64,000 nt of DNA, from positions 496,001-560,000 of the forward strand of contig CAMAXI010000001.1 of NCBI GenBank assembly GCA_945862165.1. Reading direction: 5' to 3'. Numbering within the stretch: the first letter of the stretch is position 1; the number at the start of each line of letters is the position of its first letter. Below are positions 43,920 to 53,751 of this stretch, piece by piece. The notes below the pieces were generated by a model. It did no database searches, was not told where the DNA came from, and saw nothing but the letters and a program-made list of their open reading frames with translations. The translations under genes were made by a program, and so were the position numbers. Origin of the DNA: Chryseobacterium gleum (GTDB lineage Bacteria; Bacteroidota; Bacteroidia; Flavobacteriales_D; Crocinitomicaceae).

Positions 43920-45318
43920 ATTGATAAATATCTAAAATCCATTTCCCAATAATTTGTAATGCTTTTGGATTAAACGTTTCTTCAATAGTTGCGTATTCCG
44001 ATGGATTTCCGGTTTTGGCTTTTTGGAAAAGATGATTTAATCCTTTTAATTCAACAACTTTAAAATGATAATTATTTGCTTTTTTTAAGGCTATTTTGAT
44101 TTGTGTTAAATTTTCTTTTGCAGGAACTTGTAAATCCAATGAACCATTTAATGCTAAAACATTACACGTAGTTTTCTCCAAGTAGATTCTAGGATCCAAT
44201 TTTAAGAAATAACGAAACCAAGGGGAATTAATTTGTGCTAACAACATATCCAAATCTTCGTCTGTAACGCGTGAAGCTGAATATTCGGATATTAATTTAG
44301 CAGCATCTTTACGTATTGCATTTGGATCATCCGAATTCATTACCAATGTATATAACTTTTCATTTAAGGAATTTGCTTTTTTTATTTGCGCATCCGAAAT
44401 ACCATTCGCTTTGCTAATTAATTGATTTTGTATCAAAATAATATCTTTTCCCGGTAAACCTGTACCTGCTAATAGCACTATAAATTTAACTTGACTTGGA
44501 TTTCTGGATGCAACTATAGGAGCTATGATACCGCCTTCACTATGTCCAATCAAACCAATCGATTTTATTTCTCTTCTCGTTTGAAGATATGAAATAGCTG
44601 CTTGAACATCACTTGTAAAATCTTCCGTTGTTGCACCGCTAAAATCACCGGTAGATTTCCCTACTCCACGATCATCATAGCGTAAAACAGCTATTCCTTG
44701 GCGTGTTAGATAATCTGCTAACACCAAAAATGGTTTGTGTCCCATTAATTCTTCCTCCCTATTTTGTGGTCCACTTCCAGTAATTAAAATAGCACATGCA
44801 CCTGATGGATTTGCTTTTGGTAAACACAAGGTACCCGCTAGCGTATGACCAGCAGTAGGATGTTTAAAAAAAACTTCTTCTTGCTCATATGGAAATGGCG
44901 CGATTGGTTCTTGCGGTTTTAACTTCACGGAATCGTGCTTTACTTGTCTTTGTAGATTTATCGGAAATGTTTTTCCATGTTGCGTAACTTCTCCATTAAT
45001 CGCATCGTGTGACACTAATTTACCCTTATAAACAAATTGAATTTTATCTATTTGAATAAGGAGTTCATTATTCGAAAAGACTGTTGTATTTGTTGGAATA
45101 GCTTTTGCTCCTTGACTTGGTGAATCCATGGTAGAAATTAAACCATTTTCTGTAGAATCGACATGAAATACAAGGGGTAAGGTCATTCCTGAGATGCTAA
45201 GCTCTCCTCTCCAAGTACCTTTTATGGATTGAGAATAGGTATTGAAAGTGAAAAGTAGAAAGATAAAAGTTGAAAGTCGAAAGTTGAAAGTCGAAAGTTG
45301 GGTGTTGGGTGTTTTCAT
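43918..45318 (-). CDS. Exported alpha/beta hydrolase
   Basis: A 466-aa protein from ATG 45318. The signal peptide (STFIFLLFTFNTYSQ) is followed by a beta-rich N-terminal domain (about 30-140; GTWRGELSISGMTLPLVFHV). A serine-aminopeptidase/Hydrolase_4 alpha/beta domain then shows ILITGSGPQNREEE, AVLRYDDRGVGKSTGDFS and the nucleophile elbow IGLIGHSEGGIIAPIV. The late LALNGSLDLQVPAKEN and LKGLNHLFQ supply the Asp and His of the triad. It probably hydrolyses esters or peptides in the periplasm. Oddly, the start of the signal peptide is encoded by a tandem intergenic-type repeat (45269-45313). Convergent with frr. Confidence 0.82.
   Translation of the reverse strand: MKTPNTQLSTFNFRLSTFIFLLFTFNTYSQSIKGTWRGELSISGMTLPLVFHVDSTENGLISTMDSPSQGAKAIPTNTTVFSNNELLIQIDKIQFVYKGKLVSHDAINGEVTQHGKTFPINLQRQVKHDSVKLKPQEPIAPFPYEQEEVFFKHPTAGHTLAGTLCLPKANPSGACAILITGSGPQNREEELMGHKPFLVLADYLTRQGIAVLRYDDRGVGKSTGDFSGATTEDFTSDVQAAISYLQTRREIKSIGLIGHSEGGIIAPIVASRNPSQVKFIVLLAGTGLPGKDIILIQNQLISKANGISDAQIKKANSLNEKLYTLVMNSDDPNAIRKDAAKLISEYSASRVTDEDLDMLLAQINSPWFRYFLKLDPRIYLEKTTCNVLALNGSLDLQVPAKENLTQIKIALKKANNYHFKVVELKGLNHLFQKAKTGNPSEYATIEETFNPKALQIIGKWILDIYQ
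45269..45313. repeat. Tandem 14-bp and 7-bp repeats inside the hydrolase signal-peptide codons
   Basis: The plus-strand unit GTTGAAAGTCGAAA (45269-45282) repeats exactly at 45283-45296 and begins a third time at 45297. GGGTGTT follows twice (45300-45306 and 45307-45313). Inverted arms with the same AAAGTCGAAAGT core lie at 5240-5276 outside genes. Here the repeat encodes the signal-peptide residues TQLSTFNFRLSTF. Confidence 0.85.
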
Positions 45319-45427
45319 GGGATATGTATTTGATGTAAATTTAATGGATAATAGCAATAATTTAAACTATATAGGGCAACTAAGTTTTAAGATGTGGGTG
45401 TTAACAAAGTAGAATACTAAGAACTAA

Positions 45428-46348
45428 TTAACCGTGTAATTTAAACAAGTATTCTTGTTCAAATTGACCAGGGGTTGGGATAAATACTACTTTTTTATTT
45501 AAACATATTGCATCCATGATTGTTGTATATCCACTTCGGGAAATAATAGAATCGCAACGGTAAAACAAAGAATCCATTTCTTTCCAAGTCAAAGTATCCA
45601 ACACTTCCAAATTGGAAGGGAAATCCAAAATCTGATATTTCCCCGTACAAATACATTTTACACTTTGATTGGTGGTAGTTGCAAATTGAACTATTTCTTT
45701 AAACAACTGTTTTGCGTATGGTTCCGGTCCACTTATAACTGCCAAAACAAAATCTTCTTTTGACTTTTTCACCGATGAAAATCGAGACTGAATACCAATA
45801 TACTGCATTGGCAAAATAGTAGTTGAGCTACTCAATTTACCTGCATAACGATGATTTTCATCATCCAAAACCCAAATTGCTGAATATTTTTTAAGCTGTT
45901 TTGTATGCCAATAATTTGCGATTTTTCGAATCCCTTCAAGAGGTAAAGTGACTTGATGGGTTATAAATATGGAAGGAATATCATTATTTCTAAATCCATA
46001 CCGATGGTCTGAAATAATCAGTGTAATAGGATTAGATAGACAGACGGTTTTCACAAACTCGAATTCATTAGAAATTATACGTTTGAATCGAAAAAAATTC
46101 GAACCCATTTCATTCAACCAATTTCCAGAACCTGAAAAACGAAAATCGTAACCGTCTAAAGCGATAAAATGAATTGATGGCAAATATTCTTCTACAATAG
46201 CATTTTGCTTTTTATTACCTGCAAAATAAATAGTGTTATTTTGAGACACTAATTGTTCGATAATAGGAATTGAGCGTGCTACGTGCCCAAATCCCCAATC
46301 GTTGCAAGCATACAAAATAGTTTGACCGAATACGTCTTTTAGGTTCAT
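45428..46348 (-). CDS. Glycosyltransferase, MurG/MGT-like GT-B fold
   Basis: A 306-aa protein. The N-terminal glycine-rich start ILYACNDWGFGHVARSIPII resembles the acceptor-binding loop of UDP-GlcNAc transferase-like GT-B enzymes. The C-terminal nucleotide-sugar region shows DFVLAVISGPEPYAKQLFKE, SRSGYTTIMDAICLNKKVVF and PTPGQFEQEYL. It would transfer a sugar to a cell-surface or lipid acceptor in the cytoplasm; the donor and acceptor are unknown. It ends only a few residues after the GQFEQEYL motif, so it is short by perhaps 20-30 aa compared with many relatives and could be slightly truncated. Monocistronic and divergent from mnmD. Confidence 0.75.
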   Translation of the reverse strand: MNLKDVFGQTILYACNDWGFGHVARSIPIIEQLVSQNNTIYFAGNKKQNAIVEEYLPSIHFIALDGYDFRFSGSGNWLNEMGSNFFRFKRIISNEFEFVKTVCLSNPITLIISDHRYGFRNNDIPSIFITHQVTLPLEGIRKIANYWHTKQLKKYSAIWVLDDENHRYAGKLSSSTTILPMQYIGIQSRFSSVKKSKEDFVLAVISGPEPYAKQLFKEIVQFATTTNQSVKCICTGKYQILDFPSNLEVLDTLTWKEMDSLFYRCDSIISRSGYTTIMDAICLNKKVVFIPTPGQFEQEYLFKLHG

Positions 46349-46352
46349 ACCT

Positions 46353-46360
46353 CAAAGGTA
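46353..46360 (-). promoter_or_regulatory. -7 promoter box of the glycosyltransferase gene
   Basis: TACCTTTG on the minus strand matches TAnnTTTG exactly and ends only 4 bp before the ATG at 46348, which implies a leaderless or nearly leaderless transcript. A plus-strand TACCTTTA (46370-46377, 7 of 8) may serve mnmD. Confidence 0.5.
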
Positions 46361-46416
46361 GAAAATTTGTACCTTTAAGCAGTAAATTCAATTTATATCC
46401 TCGCTAAAATATATTT

Positions 46417-47082
46417 ATGCAACGTACCATTATCACTACTGGAGATGGATCAAAAACGATTCACTTACCGGATTGGAATGAAAATTACCATTCTTCGCAT
46501 GGCGCTGTACAAGAAGCAAAGCATGTTTTTTTAAAAAATGGCTTAGATTTATTTTCAGGGAAGCCAGAAGTACATATTTTAGAAATTGGATTTGGAACTG
46601 GCTTAAATGCGATTTTAACTTTAGAAGCTGTATTAAATTCTGACTCAAACATAATTTATGACGGGTTGGAAGCTTTTCCAATATCAAATGATGAAATGGT
46701 TGCATTAGAATATGAAAATCTGTTAGAATCTGATTTTCTCAAAGAAAAATACAAACAAATACACAATATATCATGGGATGTACCAAATCTAATCACACCT
46801 ACATTCACGCTTACCAAAATTCAAAATGAACTTCAAAAACAAACTTTCACAGCAAATAAATACGACATAATCTATTTTGATGCTTTTGGTCCGCGCGTAC
46901 AGGAAGCAATGTGGACAAAAGAAATCTTTCAAAAACTATACATATCCTTAAAATCAGATGGATATTTGGTCACCTATTGCGCAAAAGGGCAAGTAAAAAG
47001 AGATTTAAAGTCTGTTGGATTCTTCGTGGAAGCATTACCTGGTCCTCCAGGAAAACGAGAGATGACAAGAGGTAGGAAGTGA
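46417..47082 (+). CDS. mnmD: tRNA 5-methylaminomethyl-2-thiouridine methyltransferase, MnmD-type
   Basis: A 221-aa SAM-dependent methyltransferase without the FAD-dependent MnmC oxidase part. The substrate-site start ITTGDGSKTIHLPDWNENYH and SHGAVQEAKHVFL precede the SAM motif ILEIGFGTGLNAIL near residue 51. DIIYFDAFGPRVQEAMWT near 145 and the C-terminal LPGPPGKREMTRG complete the match. It methylates nm5U34 in certain tRNAs as the last step of mnm5(s2)U formation. Its stop is followed at once by copies of the dispersed repeat. Confidence 0.92.
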   Translation: MQRTIITTGDGSKTIHLPDWNENYHSSHGAVQEAKHVFLKNGLDLFSGKPEVHILEIGFGTGLNAILTLEAVLNSDSNIIYDGLEAFPISNDEMVALEYENLLESDFLKEKYKQIHNISWDVPNLITPTFTLTKIQNELQKQTFTANKYDIIYFDAFGPRVQEAMWTKEIFQKLYISLKSDGYLVTYCAKGQVKRDLKSVGFFVEALPGPPGKREMTRGRK

Positions 47083-47159
47083 TCCTTCGACTGGCTCAGG
47101 AATCGAAGTGACGGTCCTTCCTTTCGACAGGCTCAAGGTAAACTAACCTCAGGAACCAT
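47083..47159. repeat. Dispersed intergenic repeat, two copies after mnmD
   Basis: TCCTTCGACTGGCTCAGGAA (47083-47102) is one short copy, and 47115-47159 is a 45-bp copy matching 379-423 at 42 positions. The rest of the 262-bp gap up to 47344 is AT-rich; I see no gene or clear promoter there. Confidence 0.75.
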
Positions 47160-47344
47160 TGAAAAGAGATAATAATAAGAGATCCTTAGTAAAAAGTATT
47201 GGTAGGAGTGATGCGGAAAGAATGGGTTTAGAATATCTAATTAAATTAGGTCGGAATTAACATCTTTAGGCTCATAAGTATCCTAAATTTTTAAGATTTA
47301 GCGCGTGGTAAATACTAATTTTATGAGGTAAAGCACTAAAATTT

Positions 47345-48577
47345 ATGCAGGAGAAGTTGGTACAATCTTTAGAAAATCAAATTGAATTTCAAGAGTTTAA
47401 ACTAACTTCTTTGTTAGAAATAACCAATGCAATAAATACTAAACAATCCGTTGAAACCCTTACCAAAATATTAGGATTTATTCTTAAAGAGCAATTAGGT
47501 TTTTCGAAATTTATTCTACTTCATAAGCAGGAAACCTGGCATACACTTTTAAAAACAGGGGTAAAAGGTTCACTAAAAGAAGAAGAAATTATTGCTAATC
47601 TAGCGCGATTTAAAGAAATCACAAGTATTGAATCTTCCCCATCCGAAATTATCGCTCAATTTGACAGTATAGTTCCAGTTTTTCATCAAAAAGCGCCACT
47701 CGCTTACTTATTGATTTCTGGTGATTCTTTAAAAAACAACCCATCTTCGGAAACGATTAACAACATGCGGTTTGTGCAGACACTTGCAAACATTATAGTA
47801 GTAGCTATTGAGAATCAACGCATGATGCAGGTAAGTATCAAACAAGCGCGCCTAAAGAAAGAATTAGAAGTAGCTTCAGAAATGCAAAAAATGTTGTTCC
47901 CATCTGATTTACCCTCCAACCGAAAATTAGATGTGCATGCAAAATACACTTCAAGACATCAAGTTGGTGGAGACTATTATGACTTCATTCAATTATCAGA
48001 AGATGAATATATTATATGTATAGGCGATGTGTCTGGAAAAGGAATAAGTGCAGCAATGTTAATGGCTAATTTCCAAGCAACTTTGAGAGCCTTATATAGT
48101 TACCAGCAATTTGAACTTGATTTTTTGATTGAGGAATTGAATAAGAAAGTAATGAAAAATGCGAAAGGAGAAAAATTTATTACTTTTTTCATTGCTAAAT
48201 ACAATATTGAAACACGAAAACTAACGTATATCAACGCTGGTCATAATCACCCATTTCTTACGAATGGAAAAACATTTGAACTTTTAGACAAAGGAACTAT
48301 AGGGCTAGGTATGATGGAAGATTTACCATTTCTGAAAGTTGGGAATTTATACCTTGAACCTAATTCTACCTTAGTAATGTATACAGATGGTATTATTGAA
48401 TTAGAGAATGAGAAAAATGAATTCTTTGAATTGGAACGCTTAATAAAACTTGTACATAATTATTATCCATTAAAGATGGAAGATCTCAATAATATTATCT
48501 TTTCGAAGTTGGATGAATGGAGAGCTTCTCGCAATTATGTAGATGATACAGCTATATTTAGTTGTAGGTTCTTTTAG
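47345..48577 (+). CDS. GAF domain SpoIIE-type serine phosphatase (RsbU-like)
   Basis: A 410-aa protein. A short coiled-coil N-terminus (SLENQIEFQEFKLTSLLEIT) is followed by a GAF-like sensor domain (about 20-165). After a helical linker (EVASEMQKMLFPSDLP) comes the PP2C/SpoIIE phosphatase domain (about 195-408), with metal Asp motifs GGDYYDFIQL, CIGDVSGKGISAAMLMANFQ, INAGHNHPFLTNG, MYTDGIIELENE and DDTAIFSC. Such proteins dephosphorylate anti-anti-sigma or other regulators in partner-switching. No anti-sigma or STAS gene is adjacent, so the target is unknown. Confidence 0.88.
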   Translation: MQEKLVQSLENQIEFQEFKLTSLLEITNAINTKQSVETLTKILGFILKEQLGFSKFILLHKQETWHTLLKTGVKGSLKEEEIIANLARFKEITSIESSPSEIIAQFDSIVPVFHQKAPLAYLLISGDSLKNNPSSETINNMRFVQTLANIIVVAIENQRMMQVSIKQARLKKELEVASEMQKMLFPSDLPSNRKLDVHAKYTSRHQVGGDYYDFIQLSEDEYIICIGDVSGKGISAAMLMANFQATLRALYSYQQFELDFLIEELNKKVMKNAKGEKFITFFIAKYNIETRKLTYINAGHNHPFLTNGKTFELLDKGTIGLGMMEDLPFLKVGNLYLEPNSTLVMYTDGIIELENEKNEFFELERLIKLVHNYYPLKMEDLNNIIFSKLDEWRASRNYVDDTAIFSCRFF

Positions 48578-48621
48578 ATTGATTGTACCTTTATGCTTTG
48601 TGAAATTATAGAAGCGTAAAC

Positions 48622-51600
48622 TTACCTCATCAAATACATCTTCCCGAATTCATTTTTGAAATGAGAATCTACTTCTGAATTACGATGTTTTACCTCTTGC
48701 CCATTACTTCTTGCCAATACACGATATAGATAAATACCATTTGCTAACGGATCTCCAAATTGATCTTTTCCATCCCAAGCATAATTGGTAATTTGATTAC
48801 GCCCGATTTGTAATGGTCCTAATTCATCTTCCGAAATTTCACGAACTACTTTTCCGGATATAGTCATGATTTGAATAAGCATGTTTTCAGGAACAGCATT
48901 ACCGGTTAATGTATATACAAATCGAGTACTCGTGCTAAAAGGATTAGGATAATTAGTTAAATACGAAATTGACGTTTCATTAATGACTTCAAAATTAATT
49001 GTGTACGCGTAATCGCCTGAAAGATTCCCATTACGATCAGCAGCTTGAACGGAAAGTCTATATTTACCATCCATCGCAAAATCACCAATATGCAGTAATT
49101 TACATTTTTTAGTTTGCGCTGTAGCTGGAATAAATTGAATGATTTGATTCCCGTTTTTATCCATAAAAGGAATCCGTTTTTGTACACCTAAAGGATTAGT
49201 AACATATACTTGAAAAAAAGAAGTATCCGTAATTGCATTCATAATAGCATACTCATTTTCGTCTTTCAATGAAATTTCAATCTCTGAATTTGGTCGAACT
49301 AAATCCTGATTTAGTATGTGTCGACCGTCAAACGTCACATCTAAAATTGGGTTCGTATTATCTGATTGAACATAAAAGTTTTTTGCAAGTAGATTATTAA
49401 AATGAAATTGTTCAGGTTGATCTGTTCGATTCGAAGAAACATATGGATTAACTTCCATCCAAAGCGTATTTCCTCCAGCTAACCCCCCAGTAGCAATAGT
49501 TATGGTATCTCTAAAAGTAGCATTAGCTAACAAAGGTGCTTTTCGTGGATAATTGATTATTTTCTTTTGCTGATTTACATCTTCCACCCAATAATTTAAA
49601 AGTAATGAATCCATTGGAAACGCACTTACATTTCGAACATCTACTGCAAATTTAAACGTCATCCCTTCATCTACTGTATCTTTTTTAGGAACCCATACAT
49701 ATCCATTTCGAGGATCTACTACTGCCTCTGGTACAGGTTGATACAAGACATGTAACCGTTTAATTTGTGCAGGATTAAAATTAGTTAAATCTTTATATTT
49801 GGTAGTCATGCGAAGATATGGGTAAACAGATGCATCAATTATAGCATTCAAATTAATAATCGAATCTTGCGGTGTCATTATGGTATCTATGACTTTTGCT
49901 AAGACTAAATCTTTATCTAATACTTCTATTTCTAGTACCGTTGAATCTTTCGTTGCAGTTTCCAATGCATCTTGTTTCCAAGAAAGTAAATTCCATTGTT
50001 TTGCTGGACCAATTACGGGTGTTGACTCTTGGCCAGAATTTGTAAATATCTTTATATTTTCTTCGATACGCATTAATTCTCCATTATACGTTGCAAGTAC
50101 CTCCTTCACCGAAGAAGTATCGCCTTTTTTAACAACGAAGATGAAACCATGATTTGGTCGACCAGGAATTAAACTATCCGACCCTAAAGTTTTTAAAGTT
50201 TCAAAGATTGATGGAGTTACGTTATTCCAATTTTGGTACTCCGCAACTCGGTGGGAATATATTATTAAATAATGACCATTTGGAACTTTATTGAGAACCA
50301 TATCTTGAAAACTAGCCATTTGCGTAGGACTATATTGATGAAAAATAAAATAGGCCTCTGGTCTAGAACGACAGGCACCTAAATCATTCATATTACCGAA
50401 TGAATTTTGCGGATTTTGATTTTGATAATGCGTTCTCCAAGGAATCATTGTTTTCGGGTCAATCACTGCCACATGAAGCGCAGGTGTCATACCACATCCA
50501 GCATATTCCTGCATTTCATTATTGATCTTATATTGTGAAAGATTAAACATATTTTGATTCGAAGGATTATCATAAATTTCAACGACTAATTTTTTTAAAA
50601 TCGTATCAAAAGTCCTTTCTCTAATAGAACGATCTAACATTAAACTTGAAAAATCATTTTCTTTAGCCTGAAAAAAGTTCGCCTGTCCCCAACCATTTTT
50701 GCCTGAAATATATTGAAACGAACTTTCATTCCATACTAATACAGAACTATCCACTGCAACCCTCCAAAAGTAAACCGTACTATCAGTGCATATTAGTATA
50801 TCTGGCTGGCCTGACTTTTTATTTTTCCAATCCTTTGGAAATACTTCTTGAACACCTCCTAAACCAGTAACAGCTGTGTTTTTACAAAAAGGGCTATTAA
50901 AAGTATCTGTAGTATCTAATTCAAAACGATACGTTTTGATAGCCGCTAAGGGATTGGATGTACATGCTTTTACAACCACACTGTCTTTCGGTACAACCGC
51001 AAAGGCATATGGATAAATCGGAGTTATTCCATCTAATTGTAATAATTGTTGCCTACTTGTTTGGTTATTTTGAAACTCGTCGTACTGTTCCGTTAAAAAA
51101 GAAGGAATGTCCACTAAAACATCAAAATTATTTAAGCCTGCAGCTATATTTGCTTGTAGTGGAACCTTAAAAGAAATAGTATCCATATAGGCTAATCCAT
51201 ACAATGGTTTAATGTAAACGGAATCAAATTTACTTTTAGGCATTTTACGGCGTAATTCTACATTTAGTGTATCTGTAAACGAACGACCAAGATTTTTCAC
51301 AGCTACTTTAACTGTTAGACTATCTACAGAAAGCGCAACTTGCTTTGGTAGAATTTGAATACTTTGATTCGTAATTTCAATTTCTGGTTTATTATGGTAA
51401 TTAAGACGTAACATAGGATCTCCATTCAAAATAAATCCAAAGCTCGTAATTTCATTCAAACGATTCGGATCGTTGACACACATGGCAGCAATTGAATTTT
51501 TGATTTGTTTTCCAAAGAAGTCTCCGTAATTATTTTTTGCGATTTCGTTATATAATAGCGAAGCAAATTTATACAAATAGGCATCATACGATAAAATCCC

Positions 51601-53751
51601 AGGTGACAGAAACCCGATAGCGCCTTTATTAATCGCACTAAGATATCGTTCAGAAAGTGTTTGATTTGCAATAAATAATTCCCCCGCATCACACCCATTT
51701 GCAATGACTACTGGATATTTAGCTTTATTTGTCCATTCACTTGGATCTTGAATAGCAACACTAAAAGACGAAGCACTTGAATGTCCGAAAAAAGTCATCA
51801 AGGAAACTCCTTCTTCAATGCGTTTATTAATGTTAGCAAGGTTAGAAGGATCAATTGGTGCACTACTTTTTTTAGTATACGATAAAACGTCCCCCCCAAA
51901 TTCATTAGACTCTATAATTGATTCTAAATTGCTTAAATAATTGGTGAAGTTTTTTTGCTCGTAAGTATTACTACCCCCGGATAAATGAAGGACATGTTTT
52001 TGCCAATCTTTTGTTTCTGAATTATATACTGAATTTTGATCTTGTTGTTTTTCGTATTCTTTTATCTTATCTAAATAATTTAACAATTCTTGATCGTTAT
52101 TCACCGAAATTCTTCCTGTTGCTACTAATGGAGCTACATTCCCTTCAAGTTTACCTGTAAAACCATTATCTGAAGAAGGGAAACCAAAAGTAGGTAGAAT
52201 CGAAACTGCACTATTATATTGCACATTTCCAACGGCATCAATACTTTGAGTTCTTAATCCTTTATTATTTACTGCTTTTCCAAGTAATAATAATGCAGCA
52301 GGCTTATTTAAACTTTGGTTATACATTTTATGCGCAAAACGTCTTATTGCAACAAAATGTTTTGGAATTCCACCTCCAAACTGTAAATACAACTCTTCCG
52401 CGTTTGTAAACACTACATTGTGATTACCACCTTCAGGAGAAGTTCTATAAGCGGCATAAAGAGCTGCACTCGCTTTTAAAACATTCGGAAACACCATAAT
52501 AATTGCTCGTTCACTACTTATCGCATCAAAATCAATGAAGTTTGCGGTTCCATTTACTGGACTGATAGTTGAAATTGATTTAATTAAACTTTCATCGATT
52601 ATAATTAATTCTTGTTGTGAGCCATCATTCGTATTCGGAATTAACACCTTACAATTACCTACAGCATCGAGCGTTGGAGTTGCCCAAATTGGTTTTGAAC
52701 CCAAGGTTAAAACGATTGGTTTTAGGATTTTATGGTTACTAATTGTTAAATTAATTTTAGCGGAAGTATTGGCATTATCTAACCAATAATTACCTGATTT
52801 TTGTCCTTCTAAATTTGTCTTTTTTGGATATGTATAGCCTATCCAATTAATCCCTTGATTATCTGTCAAAGCACCTTGGTCATTGATAATAGACCAGTTG
52901 AGAATATTATCATTTTTTAAATCCTGTATTGGGATTGTCAACTCATTATGAATATATTTATGTCCAACAAAAACTGTATCAATAAGCACTTTTTTACTGT
53001 TTTTCCAGGTATAACGAAAATGATGATTCCCTTTTGCAATAAATTGCGCTTTGGAATGGGAAGTAACTTTCGAGTCTATTTTACCATCCGGTGCATCAAA
53101 ACCTGTGTAGATTAGATTAGGGTCGAACAAATTTATATCCAAGGAAATATTTGATGCTACACCATCATAATTACTGCAAAAACCTTCTCCTGGAGAATAG
53201 AAAGTGGAGGATAAATTATTGGCGTCAATCGCTTCACTGTAATAATTTATATTATAGAACGTATTCTTCGACACCCAATAATTTGTTGGTGTATAATTTG
53301 TGTAATCTACCGAAATATCTTTTGTATAGCGCAAATTGTTTGTTTTTGTATTCCAGGAAAAGAAATAATATAAACCATCACTAACCAGACTATAGCTTGG
53401 ATTACCAATATCTTTTGGATTTTCATATAAAACAGAATCTAACCATGCATCGTTATGTTTTGCGTGAAACAATATATAATCCCCAGAATCTAATTTATTA
53501 TCTCCACCGTCAACGATGTAAATTGGCACTTCACGTTCACGACCAATAATTTGAATGTTTTCAGAAGTAAATGATTTCACATCAATTCCACTAGCTCTTA
53601 TCGTATTGTAATCGAGCTTAAAAACACCATCCGAAGCGATGTAAAACGAATAGTATTTTTGCGAATAATTAATCCATTCATTCCCGTATTTTTGAGAAAA
53701 ACCAGTAATTGAAAGGCACAAAAAAACAAATATTCCTGTATAATTCTTCAT
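48622..53751 (-). CDS. porU2: T9SS C25-family sortase, PorU2-like
   Basis: A 1709-aa protein with a signal peptide (FVFLCLSITGFSQ). The C25 (gingipain/PorU) peptidase domain carries the catalytic pair: His in VSLMTFFGHSSASSF near residue 656 and Cys in YPVVIANGCDAGELF near 688. Long beta-sandwich modules follow, then an FlgD-like Ig domain (about 1610-1709, with LTNYPNPFSTSTRFVYTLTG and AWDGKDQFGDPLANGIYLYR). PorU cleaves the C-terminal sorting domains of T9SS cargo and links cargo to the surface. The greater length and partner gene match the PorU2 class. ATG 53751 overlaps the porV2 stop by one base (TGATG), so translation is coupled. Confidence 0.86.
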   Translation of the reverse strand: MKNYTGIFVFLCLSITGFSQKYGNEWINYSQKYYSFYIASDGVFKLDYNTIRASGIDVKSFTSENIQIIGREREVPIYIVDGGDNKLDSGDYILFHAKHNDAWLDSVLYENPKDIGNPSYSLVSDGLYYFFSWNTKTNNLRYTKDISVDYTNYTPTNYWVSKNTFYNINYYSEAIDANNLSSTFYSPGEGFCSNYDGVASNISLDINLFDPNLIYTGFDAPDGKIDSKVTSHSKAQFIAKGNHHFRYTWKNSKKVLIDTVFVGHKYIHNELTIPIQDLKNDNILNWSIINDQGALTDNQGINWIGYTYPKKTNLEGQKSGNYWLDNANTSAKINLTISNHKILKPIVLTLGSKPIWATPTLDAVGNCKVLIPNTNDGSQQELIIIDESLIKSISTISPVNGTANFIDFDAISSERAIIMVFPNVLKASAALYAAYRTSPEGGNHNVVFTNAEELYLQFGGGIPKHFVAIRRFAHKMYNQSLNKPAALLLLGKAVNNKGLRTQSIDAVGNVQYNSAVSILPTFGFPSSDNGFTGKLEGNVAPLVATGRISVNNDQELLNYLDKIKEYEKQQDQNSVYNSETKDWQKHVLHLSGGSNTYEQKNFTNYLSNLESIIESNEFGGDVLSYTKKSSAPIDPSNLANINKRIEEGVSLMTFFGHSSASSFSVAIQDPSEWTNKAKYPVVIANGCDAGELFIANQTLSERYLSAINKGAIGFLSPGILSYDAYLYKFASLLYNEIAKNNYGDFFGKQIKNSIAAMCVNDPNRLNEITSFGFILNGDPMLRLNYHNKPEIEITNQSIQILPKQVALSVDSLTVKVAVKNLGRSFTDTLNVELRRKMPKSKFDSVYIKPLYGLAYMDTISFKVPLQANIAAGLNNFDVLVDIPSFLTEQYDEFQNNQTSRQQLLQLDGITPIYPYAFAVVPKDSVVVKACTSNPLAAIKTYRFELDTTDTFNSPFCKNTAVTGLGGVQEVFPKDWKNKKSGQPDILICTDSTVYFWRVAVDSSVLVWNESSFQYISGKNGWGQANFFQAKENDFSSLMLDRSIRERTFDTILKKLVVEIYDNPSNQNMFNLSQYKINNEMQEYAGCGMTPALHVAVIDPKTMIPWRTHYQNQNPQNSFGNMNDLGACRSRPEAYFIFHQYSPTQMASFQDMVLNKVPNGHYLIIYSHRVAEYQNWNNVTPSIFETLKTLGSDSLIPGRPNHGFIFVVKKGDTSSVKEVLATYNGELMRIEENIKIFTNSGQESTPVIGPAKQWNLLSWKQDALETATKDSTVLEIEVLDKDLVLAKVIDTIMTPQDSIINLNAIIDASVYPYLRMTTKYKDLTNFNPAQIKRLHVLYQPVPEAVVDPRNGYVWVPKKDTVDEGMTFKFAVDVRNVSAFPMDSLLLNYWVEDVNQQKKIINYPRKAPLLANATFRDTITIATGGLAGGNTLWMEVNPYVSSNRTDQPEQFHFNNLLAKNFYVQSDNTNPILDVTFDGRHILNQDLVRPNSEIEISLKDENEYAIMNAITDTSFFQVYVTNPLGVQKRIPFMDKNGNQIIQFIPATAQTKKCKLLHIGDFAMDGKYRLSVQAADRNGNLSGDYAYTINFEVINETSISYLTNYPNPFSTSTRFVYTLTGNAVPENMLIQIMTISGKVVREISEDELGPLQIGRNQITNYAWDGKDQFGDPLANGIYLYRVLARSNGQEVKHRNSEVDSHFKNEFGKMYLMR

